This document shows positions 1-12,380 of a stretch of 64,000 nucleotides of DNA, piece by piece. The notes under the pieces were generated by a model. That model was not told the DNA's origin. It ran no database searches and was given only the letters and a program-made list of their open reading frames with translations. The position numbers and the translations under genes were made by a program. The stretch lies in contig CM041779.1 of NCBI GenBank assembly GCA_023374045.1, positions 274,349,258 through 274,413,257 of the forward strand, read 5' to 3'. The DNA comes from Limonium bicolor (Eukaryota; Streptophyta; Magnoliopsida; Caryophyllales; Plumbaginaceae). Each line of letters opens with the position of its first letter. Within the stretch, counting starts at the first letter, position 1.

Positions 1-481
1 TCGTCGCTTCTCTTTTTCCGCTTCGTTGCCCGCTTAGTGCTTTCCTTCTTGCTGGCCAAGCATGGTTTTCTCGACTGCTAAAGCATGTCGACCCATGCTG
101 CCGGAAATTTCATTTTCCTATGGGTAGGATTCTCAATCTTCCACTATTAAGTGCGGGTAATGTCGTTCAAACGGGAACCATCTCCGGGATTTCCAGTCCT
201 TGGAGTCTACCGTATGACAGGTTCTTTTTCTTACAGAATTATTTCATAACTACCAGATCGGGTTTTCCCGAGTAAGAGAGGGCTTTCCATCTCTTTGGCG
301 TTCTTTCCCGAGTTATAAAATGAGGGATGTGGAGGGCGGGTTTGGATATTGTAGGTTTTCAGTACACACTGGGAATTCCTATCTAGCGTATCTCTCACGC
401 TATCGCTCAACCCTTAACCCAAAGTACCCAATTCTAACTCGGTACTTCTTAAGCTCGGTAATTCCAGCAGATACCAGTTTT
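1..481. other. Unassigned edge sequence, possible leader of the C1 retroelement
   Basis: No supported gene. The sequence abuts the C1 LTR at its primer-binding-site end. Read on the minus strand, the first bases outside the LTR include TGGTATC, the start of the initiator-Met primer site seen intact in elements A and B, followed by mismatches. This stretch may therefore be the decayed 5' leader of C1, whose body would lie left of the window. No gag-like protein is recognisable on either strand. Confidence 0.35.
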
Positions 482-3400
482 TGTAACACCCCTACCGCTA
501 ATCTCATCATTAACAACAAATCGCCTCATTCATCATTACATTCGCAGCGGAAAATTCCAATACAACGGTGGGTGATACAATGTCGTTAGTCACCCACGTG
601 ACTAACAAGGCCTAAACTCAACAGTAACGGTCTGATGGACCAGAAATCCTGAGTACTTATACAATACAATCTCATTCCATTTCTAAACCGAGTCACATAC
701 ATTCCTCGAGTTAATACTGTACCGAGTCTATTACAATCTATCTGCCGATAACAGTTTCGGTCTTACTATACAAACAGTTACAAATGTAATTAAATAACTA
801 CCCATGCTTAGTAGCAATCCCCGTCCTACTCTCGAACGGTGGTCAGCTCCAGTGTACCTGAAAAGTAATGGATGGCCCCAAAGAGGCTCAGCACCTTTGC
901 TGGTATGGTAGTCGTGCAACTCGCTACTACCGGGCCACACTCAACTGATTGTCGTCTAAACATGCGATTGATTTTATTTAAATCATAACATGAAATGTTG
1001 TAAACACACAACATGCTCGCAATCAACAAGTATTCGTACAAGGAATACATTCAACAAGGCTAACACATTAAGTTTGTTAGATTACATTACCTTGTTCTTT
1101 AGGCCTTGAGGATTTCTACCTCAGTAGTGCCTCATTCATATTAATCAATAACTTATCCATCTTATCTAGATAGTTTTTGTTGTTCACTTAGATCTATAGA
1201 CCCCTTTGGTCCCGATCTCGTTTCCTTAATTATTCCACTCTTGAATAATTCCTAAGTTAAGCCTCTTAGGCCTCCGGGTAGAGACAACATATATATCTCA
1301 CCCCGGGCTTCCGGTTCTAGTCTTACTTCCCCAGTTTCGACCCTACCGGATCTAGCATGGTGGGAAGGTTCAACTAGAAACCGGAACCATTCTCTCGATT
1401 TCTCTATCTTTCATAACCCATGAAACCCAGCTTATCTCTTTAGACGGATAAGCTCTGCCAGTCTTACCCAACGGGCACCACTATGTGGCTCACGACCCAA
1501 TCGGGCACCACTATGTGGTTCACGGCCCTTAACAAGGGAGTTCGACCACGGAATTAGAAACACTCTCTTGTTTCCTCTTCCCTGCACGCGTGAACTCACA
1601 ATACCCTAACCCACTCTCAAGGTTAGTAATAATATATACTAGTTCGAAACATCTCTCTGATTGTCATCTCAATCTTAGGGTATTTTCCTAAGTCATGGTG
1701 TTCACAAATTTAAGGGTTGCCCCCACATTCCAATACTAAAAGTTTTTGGTTATTTCTCGTGTTGGGTCGAAGCTTATATAGGAGGTCGACTAACCTTAAG
1801 AGGAGTTTAATAGCCCCGTATATCTTTGTCACGTTTGAGTAAGTTCATATGGTTGAACTATCGTTGTTCTCTAGTTCAGAGTTCTTATGAATTTTCCACG
1901 TTTAAATTGTTTCGTGGTTCGTTTGGCACACTTTCTACGAGTCACTAACCAAACGTTTTGCATCGTGAGTTGATCTACACTATTCAGTTAGATCACAAAC
2001 CTCAAACAAGGATGGTTAGTTCACACACAAGGCAGCAAGATATACAAATTCAATAACGTTTTTCGTATTTTCTTATCAGGTCGGTGCCATAAACAGGTAG
2101 CACACACGCCGAGTGTAACTCGGTAGGACACAGATTGCAAAGAAAATCATACCATTCACCAAGGAATTACTCTAACGTGTCGTCTCACGCTCTAAGATAG
2201 TTCTCGAATAACTGGTAGCATTCAAGCATTTCTATTACGTCAAGACCAATACGGAATTTAAACGACTAGTACGCCCGTAGTTAACCCAGTTGCCCCTTTA
2301 ACTTTATTACTTATGTGATCTAAGTTCTCAACTTCACTTTCAATTCTTGCATTGTTTAATCATCCTAATGGTCATTACATGTCACCAAACAAGTCCTAAT
2401 AATGATATAGAACAATACCATTCATTCCCTTTCTTTTATTTCACCTTTAAACTCACGGTTATAAGTGGGTATGGTCCGGACCTGGTCCCGGACCAAGCTA
2501 CTCCCGGACCAACCCAGGTACCAAATCCTGGGTGAAATTCACTATGGTCCGGGACTTCATACTGCCCGTCTGGTGGATAACGTCCGGACCAAACACTGGA
2601 GTTATTCTCGGTAGAGTTTTTACTATGGTCCGGACATTACTCATGGCCTACGTCCTGAACCCAAACATTGGCATTCTCTCGGTGGTCTTTTATGGGGTGG
2701 TCCGGGACCTTGTACTGGTCCTAAGTCCCGGACCATCCTCAACTTTCAACTCTCGGTAGTTTTCCAATTGTGGTCCGGGACTACATACAAGGAGTAGGTC
2801 CCAGACCCTGGTACAATCTGTAGCATTATGATAGTTTCAATTTCAATTCTAAACTCAATTTTCTTACCCAATTCTTTTCTAATCTTTCCACATGTATCCA
2901 AACATGTTCTAACACCATAATCATGCCAAAAACCTCCTTAATCCATTGACCAAACCTATCATTTAATCCTTGATCAATCCTACAAATGTTCACTCTCATT
3001 TTCTACACATTATGCACACTAATGCATTAACCAAACATTCCCATGACAGTTTACATCTTACTCTCAACCATTTTGACCATACCAAATTCTCCTTAGACAT
3101 TTTTATCTCCATTACACAATCCACCCACCATTCACAAGGTTATACACTCTAGCTCATGCCTAAATCCATCTCAAGGCATTCTACATCACATTTACCACAG
3201 ATTTTTGCATAACTCTTTTCAACCCTTTAACAATCATTTTAGGGTGATTAATCAACCCAATTCATCCCTATCAACTCATAGTTAACCTTAGGTTCTACAA
3301 CTCATAACATCACCTAAAACACTTTATTTTTACAGAAATTTCGCCATAACTTCGTTACTATACTAGCACATCCAAATTTCATTGTCTTCATCACCTAATC

Positions 3401-4992
3401 CAAAACATTCACAATTCAACACAAGCTAACCAAATCCTTAGTGGATTCTACCAACACACAATTTCATCCAAATCTCATCAATTCACATTATATGCAATAG
3501 TCTTAAATGACTTGGCTCAAAGGCCCTTAAATAACACAACAACTTACAATTGCATTATGCATCAATCACAATTCTCTCTTCTAACAACCAAACACATTGT
3601 CCAACATATATTTTGGTTCATCTTTTAATTACCCATCTTAAAATTCTAAAAGCATTAAGGATAGGCATTAAGGTAGGTTATTTACCTTAAGTTCTCAAGT
3701 CTTATTTATTTTCTCTTCTTGATTCTCCTTTGATTGAAAATTGGCCAAGGTGGGCAATGTAGCTTCCAAGTTCTAAACCAATACCCAAATGGGGGAAATG
3801 AGAACCTAACAACATACCTAGACTCCTGAATTACTCTAGATTACAAAGGTGGTGCTTAAAGCACAAAAATTACGGATTTACCTTAGAACCCTAGAATTGA
3901 TTTTCTGTCATGAATCAAAGGAGAGCTCCCACTAAGATTTTGAAGATTGAATTAATGCTCATAAAAAGAAGGAAACAAGGCACTTGAGAAGCCAAAATCG
4001 GCTGAGTAGGAAAATGGGGGAAACAAGGAGTTATTATGATTTTTCTTACCTTGAATCAAAGGGAATGTACTCTAGCTCAAGAAAACCTGATTTCTTCTTC
4101 AAATGGAGCTCCACCCATGGAAGTCAACTTCAAGCTTTGAGGATTTTAAAAAGGTGCAAAAGATAGCCCTTGACCCAACTAAGAAAATATGTGTTTAGTT
4201 TTTGATTTAGAGCCTTGTAGTGGCTTGGGCAAGCAAAAGAAATGTGGAAAGCCATGGGAGAGAGCTCAAAGTTGCCCTGCAAGGAGGGGAGAATGGGGCT
4301 TCCGGCTGGGAGAAGAAAGAATTAGGAGAGAGAGGAGGGAAATGGAAGAGAGAGAGTCCAAAAGCAAATATGTACTTTTTCCCCTTTATTTATTTTTGTC
4401 TCTTATAACTAAAAAAGAGCTAGTTTGGCTGAGAGAGGAGGGTGCTGAGTTACCCAAAACAAACCGGCCCTTGTAGTTAATTAGGGAGGGCCATTTTCGT
4501 CTTTTCACAAGAAACGCTCTTAAATCCCCAGTTTGGCACTATTCATCAGCGGGTTCGTTTTCCGGATTTTTTTCATTTTGTTAATTTTAATGGTTCGTAG
4601 ACCTTCATTAATATTTAATTATAGTTATATGATCGACTATAATTTATACGAGTTCATTAAACCACTTAAAGTCACATTTCCGGGTTTTCCCGAAAAAATG
4701 CTCTTTAAGGCTTCGTTTGCGTTTTTAACCCACTATATGAATTTGTTTTCTTCAAGAATTGTTCCCACATGTTCTTAGTATGTAACTAAGTCCTAGGAAT
4801 CCATCTAGGACCCTAGCTGAGGTCATATGCCTCCTATGGTCGCTTACGTACGTTTTTACATTTTGTGCTTTTTAAGCGTTTTCCTCTTTCTTTTGGTTTT
4901 ACTTTCTTCACCAATGCTCTTTTGCCATCATTAGGCCTCAAAATATCATATTAGAATAATTTAATCACCATATTTAAGTCCGGGGTATTTCA
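482..4992 (-). mobile_element. Tekay-type LTR (C1), minus orientation
   Basis: About 4.5 kb bounded by TGTAACACCCC and GGGGTATTTCA, the same termini as the LTRs of element A (32288-36403). It starts and ends like C2 (47872-63160) and keeps local similarity to it throughout, so the two are one family. The minus orientation follows from the TGTAACACCCC end facing a primer-site-like sequence. No matching 5-bp duplication flanks it, so it is more likely the 5' LTR of an element extending left than a solo LTR. The small open frames inside show no known domain. A run of GC-rich hairpins lies near the middle. Confidence 0.8.
2472..2812. repeat. TCCGG hairpin cluster in the C1 LTR
   Basis: A dense group of inverted repeats based on GGTCCGG/CCGGACC. 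Clear examples are an 8-bp stem 2472-2479 with 2488-2495, and a perfect 11-bp stem 2698-2708 (TGGTCCGGGAC) with 2725-2735. Further half-sites lie near 2546, 2581, 2624 and 2772. The flanks are AT-rich LTR sequence. The C2 LTR has a different hairpin set at the equivalent place. Confidence 0.8.
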
Positions 4993-5189
4993 ATCGTGCA
5001 TTGAAAGAGTTGTAGGGAGACACTACCGAAATTTTCAATAAATTACATATAAAAAACGTTCACCGGTGGGATTTAATGTGACTGGATGGATTGATAACAT
5101 ACAAAATTGTAAAGACTCAATCACGGGTGACGGTATGAAGTGGCTGCGTTCACATATATAGCTAGAAGGAGATGGAACGTTCGTTGATT

Positions 5190-7100
5190 TACAACGGCAA
5201 GTTGGACAACCAGTTTTTAAAGGAGTCGATAAGTTTTGCATGGTGTTGGCGAACAATTTGAAACCTTCAGACAAGGGATACATATTTTGTCCATGTATCG
5301 ACTGCCAAAACAATCTGAGGTATCGCGGGGTTAACACTAACAGTTAAGGAACATCTGATCCACCACGGTTTTACAAAGGATTACCAAGACATAATCCGAT
5401 GGCATGGTCAAAGTGTGGTTGATGTTATTAAGCCCGATGAAGGAGATTATGGTCAGGCAAACTCAGAAACAGAACTCGGACGCAATACTATTACGGGTGA
5501 TCTGGAAGATGCTACAGTTGACGTTGAGCCAGATTCTTTGACGATGACATTGAGACAATGCTCGAAGATGTGGAATGACGTCACTCTAACACGCCAGACA
5601 GTATGAAAATTTGTTGGATTCATCCAAAGCACCACTGTACCCTGGGTGTGACCCTACAAAGTTAAGCAAGTTGAGGGTCATCCTAAAGCTATTCAACTTG
5701 AAAGCAAAATATGGCTGGAGCGAGTAAGTTTCACTGCCCTCTTGAAACTATTGAAAAACATTCTTCCGGTGGACAACGTTTTACCAACGACTACTTACTC
5801 AGCTAAAAAATTGATGTGCCCAATGGGTATGGAGTACCAAAAAAATTCATGCTTGTCCAAATGGTTGCATGTTGTTTTGGAAATCGGATGAATTTGCTGA
5901 AAGCTGTTCAACATATGGAGAGTCACGCTATATGAAGAAACAAAAATGACAGTAGTAAGAAATGTTCTCCGTCTAAGGAACTGTGGTACTTGCCCATCAT
6001 TCCAAGGTTCAGGCTTTGTTCTGTTCTGAGAAATACGCAGAGAATCTTAGGTGGCATTCAGTTCACAAGAAGAAGGATGGCAGATTGAGACATCCCATTG
6101 ATGCACGAAAGTGGAGAAACATAGACATAAAATTTTCTGATTTTGGTAACGAACCGAGAAACCTAAGGCTAGGCTTGTGCATATGGGATGAACCCTTACA
6201 GTATTTTGAGTAGCATACATAGTACCTGCCCCGCTTTTGGTTATTTACAATCTACCACCTTGGTTATGCAGGAAACAAGACACATCTTGTTGTCTCTGTT
6301 AATATCGGGTCTGAAGCAACCGGGCAACAAAATTGATGTATTCCTACAACCTTTGATAGATGATCTACAACTCTTGTGGAATGAAGGGGCTACGGTCTAC
6401 AACTCATTCAGCAAAGAGACATTAATTTGCGTGCTATGTTGTACTGCACAATCAATGACTTCCCCGCCTAGGGTAATCTTTTAGGCTATTCAATCCAGGG
6501 GGCGTTGGTATGTCCGATTTATGGTGAGAACACTTGTAGCATTCTCTAGAAACATAGTGGAAAAAACGTGTACATGGGCCACCGAAAAATGCTTGCAAAA
6601 GGACATAAGTACCGAAAGATGGCAAAAGAGTTCAACGGGAAAACTGATCACATCGTGGCGCACTGGTACAGAGATTTACAAGAAGGTGGATAATATTGTC
6701 AACAACTTCAGTATTGGCAGCATTTGGAGGTTAGACATTGTATTGATGGGACGCATGTTGAGAAGAACGTGGGCGAAAGTGTCACTATCACTCAATTTAA
6801 CATAAAAGAAAGACAAAGGATCATTTAAAAGGGAGGAACGATTTAATTGAGTTAGGCATACGCACAGAGCTTGGCCCGCAAGAATGTGGAAAATGCACAT
6901 TCTTGCCTCCCGCCTGTCACACTCTGTCTAAAGAAGAGAAACAAAGTCTATGCAGTACCCTTCACAACATCAAGGTGCCTTCAGGATACTTCTCAAACAT
7001 TAGAATCCTAGTTCCATGACAGATTGAAATTAGTAGGAATGAAATCTCACGATTATCATGTCCTAGTGCAAGAATTTTTGCCGATTGCAATGCGTGAGAT
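5190..7100 (+). pseudogene. TNP2-like CACTA transposase (Transposase_21 type), broken
   Basis: A DDE-type transposase of CACTA elements would excise and reinsert the element in the nucleus. In the plus-strand frames I recognise, in order: a CPCIDCQNN zinc-like segment near 5290; a VKEHLIHHGF block near 5345; an NLKAKYGWSE block near 5700; a KIHACPNGC block near 5840; WHSVHKKKDGRLRHP near 6050; FGNEPRNLRLGL near 6145; LISGLKQPGNKIDVFLQPLIDD near 6300; YMGHRKMLAKGHKYR near 6570; and MKSHDYHVLVQEFLP near 7035. This block order is that of plant TNP2 transposases. Frame changes and stops occur every few hundred bases, so no functional protein is possible. It stands next to the related tail at 7134-7815. 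Confidence 0.8.
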
Positions 7101-7133
7101 CTTACCTGATACTGTCAGACACACAAATCACAA

Positions 7134-7815
7134 ATGTTAGTGTGTTTCTCAAAACCATTTCATCTAAGGTTCTTGATGCGAACACTCTGTCTAAACTACA
7201 AAAGATCTTATTGTTACAATGTGCCAGCTGGAGATGTATTTTCCTCCCTTGTTCTTCGATATAATGATACATCTGCTCATGCATCTTGTAAGAGAGATTC
7301 TGATGTGCGGTCCTGTGTACCTTCACAACATGTATCCGTTCGAAAGGTACATGGGTGCCTTGAAGAAGAAAATGAAGAACCGTCGGCATCCAGAGGGCAG
7401 TATTATAGAGGGCACTGTGACAGACGAAGTTGTAGATTTCTACACCCATTACCTATAAGGTGTCGATACCGTTGGACTGTCACGTTCTAGACACAAGGGA
7501 AATTGAAGGGGGTTGGTACGGTTGGACAGAAACTGAAGAGAATTGATATAAACACCCTTAACAAAGCTCATTTAGTTGTACTGGTCATCTTGAATATGTT
7601 GAACTTACTTTGATGAACACTTGTGCGTTTTAAGAGCAAAATATCCAGACATGAGTGACGTTAGACTACAGAATGAGAAAAACAAGACATTTGTCAGTTG
7701 GTTCAGAGATAGAGTGTTGTCCGATCGCAGCAGCATGATCCTCCTCTACCGTCTTCCTCGTCCAGTTGTGCTCCGACCGCTGACCGTACCCGTTTGCCAA
7801 CATTCAAGTTAGCTT
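7134..7815 (+). pseudogene. CACTA transposase C-terminal part (DUF4218-like), broken
   Basis: Continues the transposase pseudogene. The longest open piece (7219-7458) contains FPPLFFDIMIHLLMHLVRE, then CGPVYLHNMYPFERYMGALK, then RRHPEGSIIEGTVTDE, the usual block order of the DUF4218 region in plant CACTA transposases. A short C-terminal piece with QNEKNKTFVSWFRDRV lies near 7665-7720. Function is not known beyond association with these transposases. Stops and shifts separate the pieces. Confidence 0.75.
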
Positions 7816-8017
7816 TGTTTCAGTTTTTTTTCCTTAAAGACAATTTTAAATAATATTAGATTGGACGCACTTATTTACTTCGTGCAATATCTATGTTTAT
7901 TAAAGAAGCAAAAAAGTGCCGTCTCCAAGTACCATTTGACGGGCAGCCTGTAGCTGTGGCCTACGGGACAATGTTGCCATTAGGGGCACATACGCTCATT
8001 AATTTCCAATGTCTCCC
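7816..8017 (+). pseudogene. CACTA accessory ORF fragment, 5' side of Tat-1 insertion
   Basis: After an AT-rich spacer, a frame from about 7905 reads KCRLQVPFDGQPVAVAYGTM and stays open to the Tat-1 insertion at 8017. The same frame continues on the far side at 25986. It resembles the poorly characterised domain found downstream of transposase in plant En/Spm-like elements. I cannot assign a function. Confidence 0.45.
8013..8017. repeat. Target-site duplication CTCCC, left copy (Tat-1)
   Basis: CTCCC immediately precedes the left Tat-1 LTR and is repeated at 25981-25985 right after the right LTR. Confidence 0.85.
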
Positions 8018-8768
8018 CGTTATACCCAAAATTTTAACCCCCTCGGAATAGTCTCAAAGGTACGTGTTACAAAGGTCAAAAGGTCAAAAAACACCAAGGC
8101 GGGATTTTCCAAGGACATTTTCGGGATTTTCTATTTTCATATGACTTGATCATTATCTCCAAACACTTCCAAAGGTATTTTGTAATTTTTTGATGATATT
8201 TATTTGGAAATTTAGCTTTTCATTCATATTATAAGCTAATTTCTTAAATAATTAACACATGAAATAGCCTCAAAATAGAAATAAAAAAGGTTTCCAAAAA
8301 TTAAAATAAAATTGTCACATGGTTAGCATGACTACATACAGTCATAAACCTGAAATTATCTTATTTGCAACCTTAGCCCAAAATTTAAAAGAGAAATTCA
8401 ATCATTTTTGCAATTTTCTCTCTCCTCAGGAAAATAACGAAATCAAATCAAAATGTCATGAAATTTTAATACCAGATAGAGGATGATTGTTAGAGACTAA
8501 TTCCGTTGGAATTTCGTTATTTAGACTTTCCAATAATAAGTGATGAATTATGGGAGATTACAGATTGTGAGATTTTTATCTAATCGGTTATTTATCAAAA
8601 TAACCTGATTCCAACTCTCATAAATCTTAAACATCATTCTTTACCTTTAGTTAAAATTTCATAATTTTTCTTGACCTGCAGCATATTGTAAAAAATCAGA
8701 TTCCCTTAGAGCACAAAATCAGGGTTTTAGATAAAGATCTTGTTCTATCAACATGGCCTTGCTATTTC

Positions 8769-8776
8769 TATAAAAG
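8769..8776 (+). promoter_or_regulatory. TATA box of Tat-1 5' LTR
   Basis: TATAAAAG lies about 750 bp into the LTR and is conserved in the other LTR at 24739-24746. Transcription would start about 30 bp downstream, which places the hairpin cluster at 9361 inside the transcript. Confidence 0.6.
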
Positions 8777-9360
8777 GACCTTCAAAAAACGACCTAGGGC
8801 AGAGGAGAACATTCCCAAAGTCAGAAGAGGCATCCGTCAAGCTTTTCCCCACGTTTTTACACTTCCAAGCCTCAAATCAATACCAAAACCCTGTTGAAAT
8901 CACCCCGAAACCACTGAAAACACAATACTTCTATCCCCATCAGACTTCCAAACACAAAACCACCTGAAATACAGAAGCAAAAACGTCCTTAGCAACACAA
9001 GGAAGAAGGGTCCAGAAGCTTGGGTCAAAGTTGAATCGGATCGGCCACCAACGAAGCTTTCTAAGATTCTCGACGTGAAGGAACAACAAATTTTTGAAAT
9101 CAAAACAGGTTAAAAACCAAATTCTCTAACCCCCAGATCTCAATACACTTCTGGTTGAAATTTCTAATCGAATTAAATTTTCCTTGCTTTTAAACTAAGG
9201 TTTGTTTGTGTTTACCTTCTAACTTGTTAACTAAGTTTCGTATTAATTTTGACTTCAAATTGAATTCTTTAAATTACTAACTTGATTAAAATCTTTCAGG
9301 CTATCTACCCATAAATTTTGAGCCAAAAACACCGTCGGGAACCACCAGAAAACCCCTATC

Positions 9361-9614
9361 CGTGGGTGGTCCGTGACCTCAGACCTGTGGTCCGGGACCA
9401 CGGACGGGTTGTCCGTGGCCATGGACTCCCACGGACAGCGGCGGGATTTTTAAATTTTCAAAATTTAGGTTTTTCTAAATAATGTCCAGGCCCACAGACA
9501 GCTTGTCCGTGGCCCCGGACTTTTCAAAAATTTGTTTTCTCTTAAATTCGACTTTTCTGTATAACTAGGTAACCGGGGCCCGTGGTCTCGGACATTGGGT
9601 CCGTGGCTATGGAC
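9361..9614. repeat. GGTCCG hairpin cluster in the Tat-1 5' LTR
   Basis: Repeated GTCCGTGG/CCACGGAC and GGTCCGGGACC units. GTGGTCCGGGACCAC at 9387-9401 is a near-perfect palindrome with a 1-nt centre. About 40 bp near 9378-9418 are absent from the 3' LTR copy, so the array changes length. Confidence 0.75.
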
Positions 9615-10048
9615 ATAAATAAAATTTGACCTAATTTTTCCTCTGAAACCCTAGATTAGGTAATTTTACTTTTCACTTTAATTTTCTGTCAAAAAATGTC
9701 AAAAATCCAAAAAAATCAGAAGTTTGCGCACTTAGGTTAAAACGACTCGTAATAAGCCGTAATTAAACTAAGTAGAGGAAAAATGACTTCTAGGGGTAAT
9801 GAAAGTAATTGAACCCTAATTAAGTTGAATATCAAGCCCCCGAACCTGAACTCTCTTTTCCTAATTTGATCTTGGTTAAAATTAGGTGGCGACTCATAAT
9901 AGGTTCCCGTGAGCTAGCTTAGGTTTTAATAATTATGGTTATATGACTTAGTTATTAAACTTAGGTTATAAGTGGACCTAAAACCCGATCAGATCCTAAT
10001 CAACTCGAATCAACCTAGGGTAGGGTTTAAAAATCGAGGCTCACAGAC

Positions 10049-10067
10049 TGGCGACTCTGCTGGGGAC
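10049..10067 (+). other. Primer-binding site of Tat-1
   Basis: TGGCGACTCTGCTGGGGAC starts 4 nt after the LTR end, the place where a tRNA primes minus-strand synthesis. The sequence is of the type seen in Ogre/Tat elements, usually attributed to tRNA-Arg. The tRNA identity was not checked here. Confidence 0.75.
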
Positions 10068-11416
10068 AAAATTCTTAATATTAACTTGTTTAATTTTAAG
10101 AAAGAGGCTTAACTCGAAAATATTTATTTACGGCTTTCAATATGTTGATTGTTTACTTTTGTGCGCAATTTAAATTTTGGCACCTTTGCATCATATGAGA
10201 GCAGGGTGCACATAAACTGATTTCACCCCGGGACCCATTTGAGGGTCCCCTGTCAGGGACTCACACCTTTTAGGTGATGTGAATAAGCGGGGAAAAAGAG
10301 GAGGATGTCGTCTAACCACACCCCCTTAATACCTGGGCTTTAGCCCCAAGCGTTTTCCTGGCAGTGTCCTTACCTAACCTTGTTTGGTCATTCAAAGACC
10401 CGACCGTAGATGCACACCTTCAAGTGATGTGAAAAAATTGGGGAATCCCAAAGAGAATAGCGTGCAAGCCCTATTCCTTTGTGGTTGGGCCTATGCCCCA
10501 AGCACCTCTCTGGATCGATCCATACCTGGTTTGATTTAAGTGTCTAGTGAGGACATGTTGAATTTGTGTGGGCCTTGTTTGCTTGTATGATCAGCCCACT
10601 ACCCAGCCTAGAGATTGGTAGGAACTTCTCCTACATCAACTTAGCCCAACCCGAATTGGCAGCTCTATTTGTTTGCGGTCCAGAGGCCCTATTTGGTTTA
10701 ATATGTGAGTCATTTGGGTTCGGCCCAAAATTTTGGACTTAGGTGATTTCTCTCTTTTAGCCCAATTTGAATTATCAGTTTAGTTCTAGGCCCACGAAAA
10801 ATAAGTTCACCTAAAGCAATCCATGAAAATTCATCAGGCCTTTCACTTCAAGGCCCGTTCTAGTCTCAAGGCCCGTTCTAGTCTAGGAAGACTTTTCACT
10901 CGAGCTTTGACCCAAGATCCTAAACATAGCTGTCATCTTTTAGGCCTAACCTTAATTACTTGGACCAAATACCAATTCACACCTAGAACATGGTTTAGAA
11001 ATCATTTCGGCCCATACGCCTTATTTCTAGCCCAAACATATTCTGGCCTAAGTGTCCAATTCTCACAACATTCCAGCCCGAGAGGCACATTCATCAAACA
11101 TTTCGGCCTAGGCACCAGCTCACAGCTTATGAATCATTCCGGCCCATGTGTCTCTCTTCCAACTCATTCGGGCCTTAGTACCTACCCACAATCTTTAAAA
11201 ACATTCCAGCTCATGTGTTTTTCTTTGCAGCCCAAGCAAGTCCCAACCTAAAACTTCTTTGTGGCCCTTTCAACCTAGTCCTCTTTCGTTTTCTGATAGA
11301 CGGCACTTTGAAGACAGGTAGGCCCAAATCCCGAGAATAGCAGAAGGAGGAAATCCAATCAATACGGATGCCCATTTAGCCGTAGAATTCGATGAGATGC
11401 TGAAAAAGATGAGCGC
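10068..11416 (+). other. Tat-1 leader, no supported gene
   Basis: About 1.35 kb between primer site and gag. Two imperfect copies of a block of roughly 155 bp begin near 10259 and 10414, each with CACACCTT..AGTGATGTGA followed by GCCCCAAGC. Near 10843-10880 AAGGCCCGTTCTAGTCT is directly duplicated. From about 11004 to 11215 the motif CATT(T/C)CGGCC recurs every 25-60 bp. An open frame at 10823-11251 arises from this repetition and has no recognised domain. Confidence 0.55.
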
Positions 11417-12380
11417 ATGGAGAAGGCCAACAAGCCAACCGGTTTTGATTACTTTTCCACTGGATTGTATCCCAAGGTTGATATCCCGCCAAAGTTGAAG
11501 TTGCCAACACTTCCTCTGTACAAGGGTTCCTCCGATCCACAACTTCATTTGGCAATGTTTGATAGAGAAATGTCCATCCTTATGCTGAACGACATGCAGA
11601 AGGCCAAGGTTTTTGCTTGCTATCTTGATGAGATTCCTCAGCGTTGGTACATAACTCGAAGGATGCATACCAAGGCCTACGAGGAGGTCTGTGAAGCTTT
11701 TCTGCATCATTTTGAGTACGCTAGAAGTTTTGGAGTCACCAGGGCTGATCTTGTAAGCACACGACAAACAGAAGGTGAATTAATGTCCGACTTCGTCAAG
11801 CGTTGGAGGATGAAGGCAGCCGATATGCTCACAAAGATGGACGAACAGGAGTAGGTCCGAATGGTAATCGAGAATATGCAGAAGCAATACAATGACAAGC
11901 TGAAATTCACATACTTTCCTAATTTTGACTTGCTGATGGGACAAGTTGGTGTCCTAGAGGAATTGATCCATAAGGGAGAATTAAAGCTTGGGAATTCAGA
12001 AAACACCAGAAATGGTTCAAGGACAGCAACTAGCATTCAAAGAGGCGTCCAAAAGAGAACTAGGCAGCATGAGGTAAACACCGTTCGACGGCTAAGAGAG
12101 TCGGGTTGGGCCATTGGAGCAATAGAGCCACCTAGAAAGAAACTCCATCCGAGAGAGTTCACAGACATCGGCCAGTCGTTGGGCCAGGCATTCAAAAACC
12201 TCCAGGAGTGAAACATGCTACAACCTCTCACCCCCCGGCCTGGGGTCCCTCAAAAAGGAAGGAACCTTAGTGAATTCTGTCAGTACCACCAATTACCTGG
12301 CCATGACACCGATGATTGCAAGGCTTGGAGGCACACGATCCAGGACCTCTTTGACCAGGGATTTCAATGCGATGGTATTT
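11417..12380 (+). pseudogene. Tat-1 gag, two in-frame stops
   Basis: Structural capsid/nucleocapsid polyprotein that would package element RNA into cytoplasmic particles. One reading frame runs throughout, interrupted only by TAG at 11852-11854 and TGA at 12209-12211. The N-terminal part has LKLPTLPLYKGSSDP, ICAYL-like FACYLDEIPQRWY, and a TRQTEGELMSDFVKRW block, which is the Retrotrans_gag fold signature order. The C-terminal part has CQYHQLPGHDTDDC, a degenerate zinc-knuckle-like segment typical of Tat gag ends. The TAG replaces the Q expected in EQ-E-Q-VRM and is a likely CAG to TAG change. Nothing resembling protease follows. Confidence 0.8.

Larger units (their letters stand above)
4993..8017 (+). 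mobile_element. CACTA (En/Spm-like) transposon remnant, left part
   Basis: Decayed plus-strand transposase sequence follows the C1 LTR. CACTACCGAAATTTT at 5021 resembles a CACTA terminal inverted repeat, but the partner end is not visible, so that assignment is weak. Coding similarity to plant TNP2-type transposases runs from about 5190 to 7815 in all three frames with many stops. Tat-1 inserted at 8017 and the transposon appears to resume at 25986. Confidence 0.7.
8018..10045 (+). repeat. Tat-1 5' LTR
   Basis: Starts (T/C)GTTATACCC, with the first T changed to C here, and ends CGAGGCTCACA. It is paired with 23984-25980. A TATA box at 8769-8776 and an AT-rich U3 precede it in the expected order. 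The open frame at 8740-8967 overlaps the TATA box and shows no known domain. Hairpins lie at 9361-9614. Confidence 0.9.

Noticed and set aside
5021..5040. Definite CACTA terminal inverted repeat
   Set aside because: CACTACCGAAATTTT fits, but no matching inverted end or 3-bp duplication could be found in the window.
8740..8967. 75-codon frame conserved in both Tat-1 LTRs (also 24710-24937)
   Set aside because: It is conserved only because the LTRs are copies of each other. It overlaps the TATA box and shows no domain.
10823..11251. 142-codon open frame in the Tat-1 leader as a gene
   Set aside because: It is built on repeated CATTYCGGCC motifs and has no recognised domain or homologous neighbour frame.
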